A DNA stretch of 64,000 bases, from contig CADCVE010000060.1 in the NCBI GenBank assembly GCA_902806065.1, positions 24,071-88,070 of the forward strand, read 5' to 3'. The stretch comes from an uncultured Rubrobacteraceae bacterium (GTDB lineage Bacteria > Actinomycetota > Rubrobacteria > Rubrobacterales > Rubrobacteraceae). The position numbers were made by a program, and so were the translations under genes. Shown here in pieces: positions 18,311 through 28,538 of this stretch. The notes beneath the pieces are model-generated. The model searched no databases and was not told the origin of the DNA. It saw nothing but the letters and a program-made list of their open reading frames with translations. Within the stretch, counting starts at the first letter, position 1. Each line of letters opens with the position of its first letter.

Positions 18311-18790
18311 TTAGAGAGCCGCCTGTTGCTTCTCTTTACGTACCACCAGAACCGGGCAGTGAGCGTGCCGGATGACGCTGTCGGAGACGCTGCCCATTAG
18401 TGCCCTTCTTACCCCGCCCATTCCCCGGCTGCCCATGACGATGAGGCCCGCTCCTATCTCTTCAGCGACCCGAATGATCTCCTGGTCTTTTCGCCCTCTT
18501 CTAAGATGGGCTTGTTGCACAGTCCCCCCGCCGTCCTCGATCTTCCTCACCTGGTTGTCGAGTATCTCCTGAGCTTCTTTCCTGATCGCCTCGCTTGCTT
18601 GTTCATAGGTCTCCCAATGGAAGCTGGCTTCGTGCAACGCGTAGGCCGGGTCGGGGTTCCACGGGCCGACGGTGACGACGTGTAACTGGGAGCTAGTGGC
18701 GTTGGCCAGGTCGATAGCTGTACTAAGGGCTAGTTCCGCCTCCTCGGAACTGTCGGTGGCTAATAGGATCCTCGTTGGGAAGATGCTCAT
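18311..18790 (-). CDS. Universal stress protein (UspA family)
   Basis: About 159 residues: TRILLATDSSEEAELALSTA at the N-terminus, the linker QLHVVTVGP, and the ATP-binding C-terminus GADLIVMGSRG-like IVMGSRGMGGVRRALMGSVSDSVIRHAHCPVLVV. The Gly-x2-Gly-x9-Gly-Ser pattern of nucleotide-binding Usp proteins is present, so it probably binds ATP. ATG 18790 with AAAGGAGG eight bases before it is clearly better than the upstream in-frame ATG. Stands alone next to a small unknown gene. A role in stress or dormancy is inferred from the family. Confidence 0.9.
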   Translation of the reverse strand: MSIFPTRILLATDSSEEAELALSTAIDLANATSSQLHVVTVGPWNPDPAYALHEASFHWETYEQASEAIRKEAQEILDNQVRKIEDGGGTVQQAHLRRGRKDQEIIRVAEEIGAGLIVMGSRGMGGVRRALMGSVSDSVIRHAHCPVLVVRKEKQQAAL

Positions 18791-18926
18791 CCGCGCCTCC
18801 TTTCCGGGATTGGTGTTCAAGCATTGGTAACTCAGGCGAAGACCCTGAACTACCAGCTGGGGTACTACCTCTGTCTATCCACCGAACTACCGGTAAGGTT
18901 GAACTTCTCGAAAACCTTCTACCCTA

Positions 18927-19160
18927 CTATCTTGTTTGCGGTTCTAGTTCCTCAAATTTGTGTCGCGCCCCCTCTAGAGCAGATTCCGATCTAGTAAGGG
19001 CGTAGTAGATCTGTGCGCTAATGTCCTGATAGCCGCAACAGACATCTAGTGAAGAGCTTGCCAGCGCTTCCTGGGCTTCTCTTATACTTGTGCTGGCTGC
19101 CTCCATCTTTCCAATAAATACGAGCAGGGCGTCCTGATGTTCGATGTGCGAGTGGTCCAC
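18927..19160 (-). CDS. Small helical protein of unknown function
   Basis: About 77 residues, rich in Ala, Glu and Ser, with an amphipathic pattern (LLVFIGKMEAASTSIREAQEAL and ALTRSESALEGARHKFEEL). GTG 19160 has GGGAG seven bases upstream; an in-frame GTG at 19181 is the alternative. No motif is recognised. It lies just upstream of the universal stress protein on the same strand, 136 bases away. Confidence 0.4.
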   Translation of the reverse strand: MDHSHIEHQDALLVFIGKMEAASTSIREAQEALASSSLDVCCGYQDISAQIYYALTRSESALEGARHKFEELEPQTR

Positions 19161-19540
19161 AACTACACTCCCTTTTTCCACCTGCGTGAATAATAGTGAA
19201 AAGGCACAAAAATGTCAATGTCGCTCGGCCTCGAATAAGTTGTCCAAAACAAGTTGTCCAATTCACGCTCGTCCTCATTTGGGGGACGGGTTGCCTCTAT
19301 ACACGACCCAGCGTAACGTTCCGCTCCATCTGGGATTTCTCGCGTCCAACGGTGCCTGCGGGTCGGGAGACATCGCAACATTTTTGTGAGTTATATGGTG
19401 TTGCATTAGAGGTAGAGAATTCTGGAAGGCGCAGGCGGCTAACACTTTCTCATATTCGTTCCAGATGTAACGTATCTCTAAGCTTGGTTTCGCTGCTGTG
19501 CAAGGCGAGGATCTGGAGGTCGACTCAACGTTGTCATCTC

Positions 19541-19732
19541 TCACGTAGGTTCCTTGCTCTCACCGATCACGGCGTAGAGTAGGTCGGAGAAGATGCGGCG
19601 TGGGCCGCGGTCCAGGCTGCGGACATTCTCGAAGCTCCCGGCCTCCCGCAGGTAGTCCTCCACGAGGCGTATGTGGCCCTGGTCGTCGAGTTGGCGCCAG
19701 ATGGCGACCGCCTTCGTGGGGAAGCAGCGGTT
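19541..19732 (-). pseudogene. Methyltransferase 3' fragment, copy 1
   Basis: Reads NRCFPTKAVAIWRQLDDQGH, then LVEDYLREAGSFENVRSLDR and IFSDLLYAVIGES before a stop at 19541-19543. The intact gene at 26542-27174 has NRCFPDKAVAIWHQLDDQGH, LVEEYLREASNFENVRGLDR and MFSDPLYAVVGES. About 64 codons are present, then the match stops abruptly at 19732 at unrelated sequence. No start codon or catalytic part is present. Confidence 0.85.
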
Positions 19733-19825
19733 TCAATGCTTCCTCATCCGACAACCGTCCCAGGCTGACGTTCCAAGTGACGCTCGCCGAAGATAGCCGA
19801 GAGGTCGAGTTGTTGCTGTCGTAGC

Positions 19826-19940
19826 TCACATGGGATCCACGCTCTCTCCGACCACGGCATAAAGGGGATCGGATAACATTCCACCCTTTCAGGAGGGCGC
19901 TCTAGGCGTCTCAGAAGTATCTCGCAGTTCTCCAAGGTGA
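19826..19940 (-). pseudogene. Methyltransferase 3' fragment, copy 2
   Basis: Reads MLSDPLYAVVGESVDPM and stop at 19826-19828, matching the final residues MFSDPLYAVVGESTGPV of the intact gene at 26542. Upstream, ENCEILLRRLERPPERV in a different frame resembles the preceding part, so at least one frameshift has occurred. It is more decayed than copy 1 and lies 90 bases from it. Confidence 0.7.
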
Positions 19941-20230
19941 CTCTGCCGAACCCTCACCATCCACAGGAGCGATGGTGGTCTCAAACTCGGAAGAATAGCG
20001 CAACGCGGAACTGCAGCCGAAGCTGGTAGAAAGGGCCTGCTTACGAAGTGCGCGACACCCTCTTGTGCTAAAAACGTCAGGAACGCATCTACCTCCCCGC
20101 TCCGGAGGGTCAACGCTGCGAGGTCTCCTGAGATGCTACCCGCGTCGTTCCTGCCGTCCTCGGCTGCGGTCGTACGTCACGCTATCTGTGTCCCGGTTTG
20201 CCTTTCTGTCCCTCAAGCGACGGGGTCGGT

Positions 20231-21586
20231 TCACTCTTGCTCCCAGTACGTGACGCGGCCACCTTTCTGGCACACCCAGCGCACGCCCCCGTCCTGAGAG
20301 ATCACGACCGCCACCGAGCCGGGCAGTGCACCGGCCAGCCGATAGGCCGAGCGGTGGCGAGCGCCCACGTTTGCGGTCCCCTCTTCGACGACCTGCTCGC
20401 CTTCTAGGTCCAGCGCCCTCCACACGCTCTTGAGGTCAGGGAGCCCGCCGGAGATCATGCCGCCGAAACCCAGGAGCTCGTTGGGCTTGCTCATGATCAC
20501 CGCGCCGTCGGCCGCCGCTAGGCCGGCGATCAGGTGGGCCGTTTCGAAGAGCGCTTCGTCTAGTGCCTCTATCTGGGCGTCGGTCGTCGCCTCGAACTCT
20601 TCCCAGCCTACGGCTCCCGGCTCCTGCTCATGATCGGCGGCACCGTAAAGCTGGGCCAGGCGGTTGAGGATGTCTACTATGAGGTCGGGGAAACTAAGTC
20701 GGGCCGGCCCATCCGCGAACGGGTACCTGAGGTCGATGTAAGTGGGGTGCTCGCGGGGGGGGTCTCCGGCGTTTTCTGGGGGGACGAAGATCACCGTACC
20801 GCCGTGGCGTGCGTCGCGCAGCACGCTTACGACGCGCTTCATCATGCGCCTCGCAATCCTGTGCGGAAGCGTCGTCTCCAGCGGCGCCCACCTCTCCCCC
20901 GAGAGTTCGCGTGCGCTGTTGCGAGCGGCCTCGTGCCGCTCCACTAGCTCCTCCAGGAACCCGGAGAATTGGCCTGGCAGCCATTCCGACTCGAATGGGT
21001 CCACCCGCGACCCGGAGAGCCTTCCTCCCTGGAGCTTGCCGACGAGCTCGTGGCCCTTGTACGCCTCTATGCTCGCCGGCGCGTTGACGTGGACGACCGG
21101 CGTCGGGGGAAGCGGCGCTCCGGCCCGCCTGCCGCCCTGGACGTCCCTCAACCAGCGGGTACCCGAGTTGATCAGACCCCATATCCGCAAGCCTCCCTCC
21201 TCGTCCCGCTGTACACCTATGAGCGTCCGCTGCGGGTCGGCAACTACCGAGAGCCGCCTGAGTTCCCTCTCATCGAAGGGGAGCGAGCGGGGAAACGCGA
21301 GCCGCTGCAGGCCCTCGGGCGGCCTCCTCTCGGGGTCGAAGAGCGCGGGCTCGGCGAGGATGGCGCGGAAGACGACCGGGCGCTCCTCCTCGCGCAGCAT
21401 GCTCGCCTGATAGCAGGCGGCGAAGAAGCCCTCCAGCGCCGCGGTGTCGAGCAACGGGTCGCCGCCGCCGGGGGGCTCGGGCACGTCTCTCCATCGGTCC
21501 CGCACGAACCGGGCCAGATCCCCCGGGTATGAGTACTCAGGGGCCGCATGGCCGGGTCCTGTATGAGTCGGTTTTTCATCGAGCAT
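20231..21586 (-). CDS. Probable diadenylate cyclase with an N-terminal sensor region (DAC domain, DACNV-like)
   Basis: A 451-residue protein. The last ~110 residues carry the DisA_N (DAC) signature: GLAAADGAVIMSKPNELLGFGGMI with the Asp-Gly-Ala motif, and GARHRSAYRLAGALPGSVAVVISQDGGVRWV with Arg-His-Arg, the motifs that bind ATP and make cyclic-di-AMP. The first ~320 residues lack a named domain I am sure of; they resemble the sensor region seen in DAC proteins of environmental bacteria (DACNV), with a VVADPQRTLIGVQRD and LINSGTRWL segment. No membrane segment, unlike CdaA. ATG 21586 with GGGAG before it. It is transcribed alone after the AraC-type regulator gene. Activity is inferred from motif integrity. 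Confidence 0.75.
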   Translation of the reverse strand: MLDEKPTHTGPGHAAPEYSYPGDLARFVRDRWRDVPEPPGGGDPLLDTAALEGFFAACYQASMLREEERPVVFRAILAEPALFDPERRPPEGLQRLAFPRSLPFDERELRRLSVVADPQRTLIGVQRDEEGGLRIWGLINSGTRWLRDVQGGRRAGAPLPPTPVVHVNAPASIEAYKGHELVGKLQGGRLSGSRVDPFESEWLPGQFSGFLEELVERHEAARNSARELSGERWAPLETTLPHRIARRMMKRVVSVLRDARHGGTVIFVPPENAGDPPREHPTYIDLRYPFADGPARLSFPDLIVDILNRLAQLYGAADHEQEPGAVGWEEFEATTDAQIEALDEALFETAHLIAGLAAADGAVIMSKPNELLGFGGMISGGLPDLKSVWRALDLEGEQVVEEGTANVGARHRSAYRLAGALPGSVAVVISQDGGVRWVCQKGGRVTYWEQE

Positions 21587-21629
21587 CTTCGCTCCCTCGG
21601 GCCGGCGCTACGTCAGTGGAGCGATCGGC

Positions 21630-22580
21630 TCACAGGCCGGCGCTTACCATGGCGGCTTCCCGCAGCCGTTCTACGTCACGTGCCGGCGGCGCACCGAAGA
21701 GCCTCTTGTACTCGCGGGTGAAGTGCGAGGCGTCGCCGTAGCCCACGCGGTAGCCGGCGCTCGCGGCGTCGAGATCCTCGCCGAGCATGAGGCGGCGGGC
21801 CTCCTGGAGCCGCAGTTGCTTCTGGAACTGCAAGGGACTCATCGCGGTGACCGCCTTGAAGTGGTAGTGGAAGCCCGAGACGCTCATCCCGAACTCCCTG
21901 GCGATGTCCTCGACTCGAAGCGGCCGGTCGAAGTCTTTGCGGAGCCGCTCCAGGGCCCTGGCGATGCGGTGGCTGTGGCCACCCAGGGCCGCGATGTGAT
22001 AGAGCCTGCCGCCTTGCTCCCCTTTGAGGAGCCGAAAGACGATCTCCCGGGTGACGAGCGGCCGGAGGAAGCGGGCCTCTTCGGCGGGCGAGTCCTGGAG
22101 CCTGACGAGCCGCACCACGGCGTCCAGCAGGCCCGCGTCCAGCGGGCTCACGTCGAAGGCCCTCACGGTGGCATGGTCCCGCGGCGCAGGGTAGCCGGCC
22201 TCGACCATGACCGAGCCGACGAGGGTGGGATCGAGCCTGAGGACGACGCCCAGATACGGCCGCTCCTCCGACGCCTCGGTGACCCGGCTCGCGATGGGCA
22301 GCGCGGCGGTGGTGATGAGGTAATGAGCGGGATCGTACTGGTAGCGGCCGTCGCCCAGCAGAACCTCCTTGGAGCCCTGCGCGACCATGCACAAAGCGGG
22401 GAAGGACACGCCGTGCCCCAACTCCGTGGGCGAGGAGGCACGGCGCAGCCGGAGCCCTTCCGGCGTCTCGATAGTCCCGTCCTCGCGGACGGCCCGCGCG
22501 ATACGCTCGACCAGCTCGGCGCGGCCAGCTTGTGCCCTGTGTCCCTCGCGCTCTGAGGCCGGGCGGTTAATCAAATCCAT
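21630..22580 (-). CDS. AraC-family transcriptional regulator (AraC_N type, YqhC-like)
   Basis: About 316 residues. The N-terminal two thirds are an AraC_N domain (PTELGHGVSFPALCMVAQGSKEVLLGD, then YDPAHYLITTAALPIASRV and YLGVVLRLDP); the C-terminus has two helix-turn-helix motifs, RVEDIAREFGMSVSGFHYHFKAVT and the signature region AGYRVGYGDASHFTREYKRLFG. In E. coli the member YqhC activates an alcohol dehydrogenase and an aldo-keto reductase in response to aldehydes; here a zinc alcohol dehydrogenase and two aldo-keto reductases lie divergently, so the same logic is inferred. ATG 22580 with AGAGAAGAGG upstream; the open frame extends thirteen codons further. Confidence 0.88.
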   Translation of the reverse strand: MDLINRPASEREGHRAQAGRAELVERIARAVREDGTIETPEGLRLRRASSPTELGHGVSFPALCMVAQGSKEVLLGDGRYQYDPAHYLITTAALPIASRVTEASEERPYLGVVLRLDPTLVGSVMVEAGYPAPRDHATVRAFDVSPLDAGLLDAVVRLVRLQDSPAEEARFLRPLVTREIVFRLLKGEQGGRLYHIAALGGHSHRIARALERLRKDFDRPLRVEDIAREFGMSVSGFHYHFKAVTAMSPLQFQKQLRLQEARRLMLGEDLDAASAGYRVGYGDASHFTREYKRLFGAPPARDVERLREAAMVSAGL

Positions 22581-22727
22581 GGCAGCCTCTTCTCTCGTCC
22601 CCACATCACCCACCTCCAATATTTGCAGGATAGTACAACGATCCTCGACAATAGTTATACCGCCCTGCGCTCCAGAGCTCCTCCAATCGGCCTCGGACAG
22701 CGGAGGTTAATCAGGAAGGAGCGCTGC

Positions 22728-22916
22728 ATGAAGGCTGTCGTCTACCAGGAGCCGTACAAAGTCACGGTCGAGGAGATGCATCTGGATTTTCGTCCAAGAG
22801 GAGATCCGGCTTCGGGAGGGCGCGAGGCTCTGAAGCTGCTGGGTCTGGCCGGCGGCGCGGTGGCCGCGCCGGGACTGTTTATCGGGTGTGGAAACGAGAC
22901 CAACGGAAGGACAGCC
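22728..22916 (+). pseudogene. Mosaic of two gene starts: alcohol dehydrogenase N-terminus joined to a Tat-like signal segment
   Basis: A good ribosome binding site (AGGAAGGAG) precedes ATG 22728, which begins MKAVVYQEPYKVTVEEM, the typical start of a zinc alcohol dehydrogenase. After about 18 codons the frame changes to GREALKLLGLAGGAVAAPGL plus FIGCG, like the twin-arginine or lipoprotein signal of an oxidoreductase. It then stays in frame with the cupin at 22917. I read this as remnants of two other genes; a translated 201-residue fusion with the cupin cannot be excluded. Confidence 0.55.
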
Positions 22917-23333
22917 ATGCAGATCACTAGAAACAGCAGCACCGAGACCGCGGCCGGGCCGAGCGAGTGGTTCACCGGTGCCGTCTACGTCGACACCCTG
23001 GCCGCACCCTCGGGACCCTCCCGCCTGGGGGCCGCGAGCGCCCACTTCGCCCCGAGCGCACGCACCGCCTGGCACACCTATCCCTTCGGTCAGACCATCT
23101 ACGTCACCGAGGGTGTCGGCCTCTGCCAGCGCCACGGCGGCCCCGTCGAGGCGATCCGCCCGGGCGACCGCGTCTTCTTCGAGCCGGGCGAGGACCACTG
23201 GCACGGCGCCGCCCGAAACCGCTTCGTGACCCACATAGCGATGCAGGAGGCCGACGACTCGGGCAGCCCAGTGAGCTGGGGCGAGCACGTCACCGACGAG
23301 GAGCACGGCGAGGCCCCGCCCATCAATAGCTGA
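22917..23333 (+). CDS. Cupin-domain protein (carboxymuconolactone/mandelonitrile-lyase-like cupin)
   Basis: About 138 residues forming one cupin barrel. Motif 1 is seen as ARTAWHTYPFGQTIYVTEG (the usual first His of the pair is present, the second is replaced by Tyr) and motif 2 as PGDRVFFEPGEDHWHG. Such single cupins bind a metal and act on small carbonyl or hydroxynitrile compounds; the substrate here is not known. ATG 22917 has GGAAGGACA upstream. It heads the redox cluster divergent from the AraC-type regulator. The frame is open upstream into a mosaic of other gene starts, so the true start could be 22728. Confidence 0.75.
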   Translation: MQITRNSSTETAAGPSEWFTGAVYVDTLAAPSGPSRLGAASAHFAPSARTAWHTYPFGQTIYVTEGVGLCQRHGGPVEAIRPGDRVFFEPGEDHWHGAARNRFVTHIAMQEADDSGSPVSWGEHVTDEEHGEAPPINS

Positions 23334-23386
23334 GCTGCCTCGGTCGTCCACAAACCGCAACCAAGTCGATAAATAGGAGGAAACAC

Positions 23387-24427
23387 ATGAAAGCAACCGT
23401 TATGTTCGGCGCCGGCGACGTCCGCATCGAGGACGTCTCGGACGCCATGATCGTTGAGCCGACCGACGCGCTGATCCGCGTCACCCGCGCCTGCATCTGC
23501 GGCAGCGACCTCCATCCGTACCACCAGTTGGAGCGCAGCGAGACCGGAACCCGCATGGGCCACGAGGCCATAGGCGTCGTCGAGGATGTTGGATCAAAGG
23601 TCACGAAGATCAAGAAGGACGACCTGGTCGTTATGCCGTTCGCCTACTCCGACGGCACGTGCGAGTTCTGCCAGAAAGGGCTGAACACGGCGTGCGTGCA
23701 CGTCGGGTTCTTCGGGAGCGGTATGGAGGGTGTCGGCGGGGCGCAGGCCGAGGCGGTACGCGTCCCGCAGGCCGACGGGACGCTCTTCAAGCTGCCGGTC
23801 GGCGAGGACGACGCGCTCATGCCGTCGCTCCTTACCCTCTCGGACGTGATGGGGACAGGCCACCACGCGGCCGTGGTCGCCGGGGTCGGCCCAGGCAAGA
23901 GCGTGGCGGTCGTCGGCGACGGAGCCGTCGGCCTGTGCGGCGTGATAGCCGCCAAGCGCCTCGGGGCGGAGCAGATCATCATCATGGGCCGCCACGACGA
24001 CCGGATCGCGCTGGCGAAGGAGTTTGGCGCGACGGACGTGGTAAGCGAGCGGGGCGAGGAGGCGGTCGAGCGTGTGCGCGGGCTCACCGGCGGCTTCGGC
24101 GCCCACTCGGTCCTCGAGTGCGTCGGCTACGCCCAGGCGATGGAGACGGCCATCGGCATTGCGCGTCCGGGCGGCGCGGTCGGCCGCGTCGGCGTGCCCC
24201 AGGACGAGACGATCCCCGCCTCGCTGCCGGCGTTCTTCGGCAACGTCACGGTGGGCGGCGGCCCCGCCCCGGTCCGGGCGTACATCGAGGAGCTCCTGCC
24301 GGACGTCCTCGAAGGGAGGATCGAGCCCGGCCGCGTCCTCGACCGGACCGTGGGCCTCGACGGCGTGCCCGACGGCTACCGGGCGATGGACGACCGCGAG
24401 GCGATCAAGGTCATGGTGCGGCCGTGA
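23387..24427 (+). CDS. Zinc-dependent alcohol dehydrogenase family protein
   Basis: A 346-residue MDR-superfamily enzyme. The catalytic zinc site is seen as ACICGSDLHPYH and GHEAIGVVEDVG; DGTCEFCQKGLNTACVHVG is a partial structural-zinc loop; the nucleotide-binding Rossmann part has SVAVVGDGAVGLCGVIAAKRLGA. It should oxidise alcohols or reduce aldehydes with NAD(P). AGGAGG lies six to eleven bases before ATG 23387. Second gene of the plus-strand cluster after the AraC-type regulator; 100 bases later comes an aldo-keto reductase gene. The substrate is inferred to be a small aldehyde or alcohol. Confidence 0.9.
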   Translation: MKATVMFGAGDVRIEDVSDAMIVEPTDALIRVTRACICGSDLHPYHQLERSETGTRMGHEAIGVVEDVGSKVTKIKKDDLVVMPFAYSDGTCEFCQKGLNTACVHVGFFGSGMEGVGGAQAEAVRVPQADGTLFKLPVGEDDALMPSLLTLSDVMGTGHHAAVVAGVGPGKSVAVVGDGAVGLCGVIAAKRLGAEQIIIMGRHDDRIALAKEFGATDVVSERGEEAVERVRGLTGGFGAHSVLECVGYAQAMETAIGIARPGGAVGRVGVPQDETIPASLPAFFGNVTVGGGPAPVRAYIEELLPDVLEGRIEPGRVLDRTVGLDGVPDGYRAMDDREAIKVMVRP

Positions 24428-24528
24428 GGCGCTACTGATGCGATGGGCAGGCCGACCGTCGATGGCGGCATGATCCGGTCCATCCGGGCAAAACTCAGAA
24501 ACAGTAAGGAAACAGCAAGGAGATTGTC

Positions 24529-26499
<1,971 letters not shown>

Positions 26500-26541
26500 T
26501 TAGGGGCTGGACGAATGGCCACTGGCGGGATCTGCTGTAGC

Positions 26542-27174
26542 TCACACGGGTCCAGTGCTCTCCCCGACCACGGCGTAGAGGGGGTCGGAGAACATCCTGC
26601 GTGGGCTGCGGTCGAGGCCACGCACGTTCTCGAAGTTGCTGGCCTCTCGCAGATACTCTTCGACGAGGTGTACGTGGCCTTGATCGTCGAGTTGGTGCCA
26701 GATGGCGACCGCCTTATCTGGAAAGCAGCGGTTGGAGAAGGTGATCACGACCGGGGAGCCGGCCTTCAACACGCGCCCGACCTCGCGCAGCACCGCAACC
26801 GGGTCCGTCAGATAGTCTATGGAGACGCATATTCCAACCCCGTCGAACACCGCGTCCGTGAACGGCAACCCGGGGTTACGGTTGAGGTTCTGAACCACAT
26901 ACTCGTCGAGCCGCGGGTTCTTGATTAGCTCCACCTCGTTCATGCCCAGCCCCACGACACGCTCGTAGCGTGCCTCCGGCGGTAGGTGGCTGACCCAACT
27001 GCTCATGAGGTCCAGAATGATCCCGTCCGGCGGGAAATATTCTCTATAAAGCTGTGTAACCGCCGCTATTGCCCGGTCGTCTATGTGGGTAACCAGCCGG
27101 GGCACGCCGTAGAACTCCTCGTCCGGTGTCTCATCGGAGCGCCTGAAAGCCTCTTCTGGTATACGTGACGTCAT
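26542..27174 (-). CDS. Class I SAM-dependent methyltransferase
   Basis: A 210-residue protein. Motif I is degenerate but visible as GIILDLMSSWVSHLP; then RVVGLGMNEVELIKNPRLDEYVVQNLN, FDGVGICVSIDYLTDPVAVLREVGRVLKAG and VVITFSNRCFP follow the order of a Rossmann methyltransferase of the ubiE/type 11 sort. It binds S-adenosylmethionine; the substrate is unknown. GGAGATC precedes ATG 27174. Two decayed copies of its 3' third lie at 19541-19732 and 19826-19940, so this gene or a close paralogue has been duplicated in the region. Confidence 0.8.
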   Translation of the reverse strand: MTSRIPEEAFRRSDETPDEEFYGVPRLVTHIDDRAIAAVTQLYREYFPPDGIILDLMSSWVSHLPPEARYERVVGLGMNEVELIKNPRLDEYVVQNLNRNPGLPFTDAVFDGVGICVSIDYLTDPVAVLREVGRVLKAGSPVVITFSNRCFPDKAVAIWHQLDDQGHVHLVEEYLREASNFENVRGLDRSPRRMFSDPLYAVVGESTGPV

Positions 27175-27279
27175 CGGATCTCCTCTCTACCGCCCAACCC
27201 GTCTCCCTGATATTACTCACACAGCAGACGTATTCTGTGATGCAGTACTCAGCGAGGCGACTGGTGTACCCTAACGCTC

Positions 27280-27729
27280 GTGAGCGAGACTTCAGGAAGG
27301 CATTTCACAGTCGCCATATTCGTGGTGTGGGAGGAGAAAGTCCTCTTGCACCTGCACCGCAAGCTCGGCATGTGGCTCCCGCCAGGCGGACACATAGAGC
27401 GAGACGAACTCCCGGATGATGCTGCTGTCCGCGAGGTCCTCGAAGAGACCGGCCTGCAAGTGCGGCTCGTTGGTGAAAGGCGCGAAGACGTCGAAGACCC
27501 CGTGCAGCTCCACCGGCCAGCGGGGGTACAGCTCGAGAACATCGGCCCCGGTCACCAACACATAGACTTGATCTACTTCGCCGTACCCGCTGGTCCCACG
27601 AGGATCCAAGCGAGCTTCAACGAAGACAAGGTCGGCTGGTACAGCCGCGAAGAATGGAACGAAATGCCCCTCAACCCCGAAGTCCGCGGCTGGTGCGAGA
27701 GAGCCCTCGCCACTCTAGCTAGCAACTAA
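27280..27729 (+). CDS. Nudix hydrolase
   Basis: A 149-residue Nudix protein. The Nudix box GGHIERDELPDDAAVREV followed by LEETGL has all metal-binding acidic residues (GX5EX7REUXEEXGU with a one-residue-longer spacing at the start). The following HQHIDLIYFAVP is typical for the fold. It hydrolyses a nucleoside diphosphate linked to another group; the substrate is not readable. The start is GTG 27280; a TACCCT box ends seven bases before it and no ribosome binding site is seen, so the mRNA may be leaderless. Confidence 0.87.
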   Translation: MSETSGRHFTVAIFVVWEEKVLLHLHRKLGMWLPPGGHIERDELPDDAAVREVLEETGLQVRLVGERREDVEDPVQLHRPAGVQLENIGPGHQHIDLIYFAVPAGPTRIQASFNEDKVGWYSREEWNEMPLNPEVRGWCERALATLASN

Positions 27730-27739
27730 AGACTGGCGT

Positions 27740-27949
27740 TTACGGGTCGGAGCAGTCGCGGCGGTAGCCACAGTTGGGGCAGACGAGCTTACAGTGCAGG
27801 CCGAACATCTCCGCCCCGCAAAGCTCGCACTCCTCCTCTAAGCTCGCTGCTGTCTCCGTAAGCTGCATCTCTCTGTTCTCTGCCGCCTCTGCCATGCGAT
27901 AAGTATAAGGGTGCTCCGGGTCGTGGACATCAGGCAAATCGAAGCTCAT
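27740..27949 (-). CDS. Small zinc-ribbon protein
   Basis: A 69-residue protein ending in CELCGAEMFGLHCKLVCPNC plus GYRRDCSDP, with paired CxxC motifs that should bind zinc. I recall similar short proteins in many actinobacteria, of unknown function. ATG 27949 overlaps the stop of the upstream membrane protein gene by one base (TGATG), so translation is coupled and the two probably act together or are at least co-expressed. Confidence 0.7.
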   Translation of the reverse strand: MSFDLPDVHDPEHPYTYRMAEAAENREMQLTETAASLEEECELCGAEMFGLHCKLVCPNCGYRRDCSDP

Positions 27950-28377
27950 CAGGGCTGCGGGCTCTGGTCCTGCCCGGGCTCCGGGGTACGGCTATCCTCT
28001 TCAGCGTAGTTCTGGAAGGTTCCGGAGGGAGTAGACCGGATGCCGCTGGCGGATAAGACGTTTTGGGCTTGGCGCAGCGAGGTTCCGAGGGCGTTGGTGA
28101 GGATGCCAAGGGTAGCGAGATTCTGCTGAAGCTCGGAGATACGCACCGGCAGGGCCTGCGCACGGGCATTGAGGGTGGCGAGATTCTCTTCGAGTTCGGT
28201 GGCGCGGCCGGCGAGATCGGCGACGTCGGAGAACAGACGCGACTGCAACACGGCGCGAGTGCGGCGCAGCCTCAGGCCCGCCCGGAGGGCGGAGATCCCC
28301 GCTAGGAGCGCCAGAAACGCGCTCGCAAACACTATAATGACCAGTATCGCTATCATATTCTCGCGCCACCGTAACAC
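27949..28377 (-). CDS. Single-pass membrane protein with a coiled-coil tail
   Basis: About 142 residues: a transmembrane segment at about residues 8-30 (MIAILVIIVFASAFLALLAG) followed by a heptad-rich helix (LAGRATELEENLATLNARAQ and VRISELQQNLATLGILTNAL) and a short disordered tail. This layout resembles DUF948-type proteins. GTG 28377 has AAGGAGG eight bases upstream and is preferred to ATG 28356. It precedes and is coupled to the small zinc-ribbon gene. Function unknown. Confidence 0.6.
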   Translation of the reverse strand: MLRWRENMIAILVIIVFASAFLALLAGISALRAGLRLRRTRAVLQSRLFSDVADLAGRATELEENLATLNARAQALPVRISELQQNLATLGILTNALGTSLRQAQNVLSASGIRSTPSGTFQNYAEEDSRTPEPGQDQSPQP

Positions 28378-28430
28378 GCTCACAGCCTCCTTTACAAACC
28401 CGTGAGCCGTGCTATAAATACAGACTGCGG

Positions 28431-28504
<74 letters not shown>

Positions 28505-28508
28505 CTAC

Positions 28509-28538
28509 TAGAGAGCCTCGCACCCGCGGGGCTCTCTC
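28509..28538 (+). terminator. Hairpin after the initiator tRNA
   Basis: AGAGAGCC and GGCTCTCT form an eight-base-pair stem directly after the tRNA. The T run is missing (CTCGTT follows), so it may be a weak terminator or an RNA-processing hairpin. Confidence 0.55.

Larger units (their letters stand above)
19182..20230. other. Gene-poor kilobase holding decayed copies of a methyltransferase end
   Basis: No intact gene is supported here. The stretch carries two separate fragments matching the 3' end of the methyltransferase gene at 26542-27174 and a repeat shared with 18082-18131. The part from about 19950 to 20220 has only short open frames with no recognisable family. Confidence 0.6.

Noticed and set aside
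23659..24438. 259-codon frame overlapping the alcohol dehydrogenase on the same strand
   Set aside because: Arg/Gly-rich out-of-frame translation of a certain gene.
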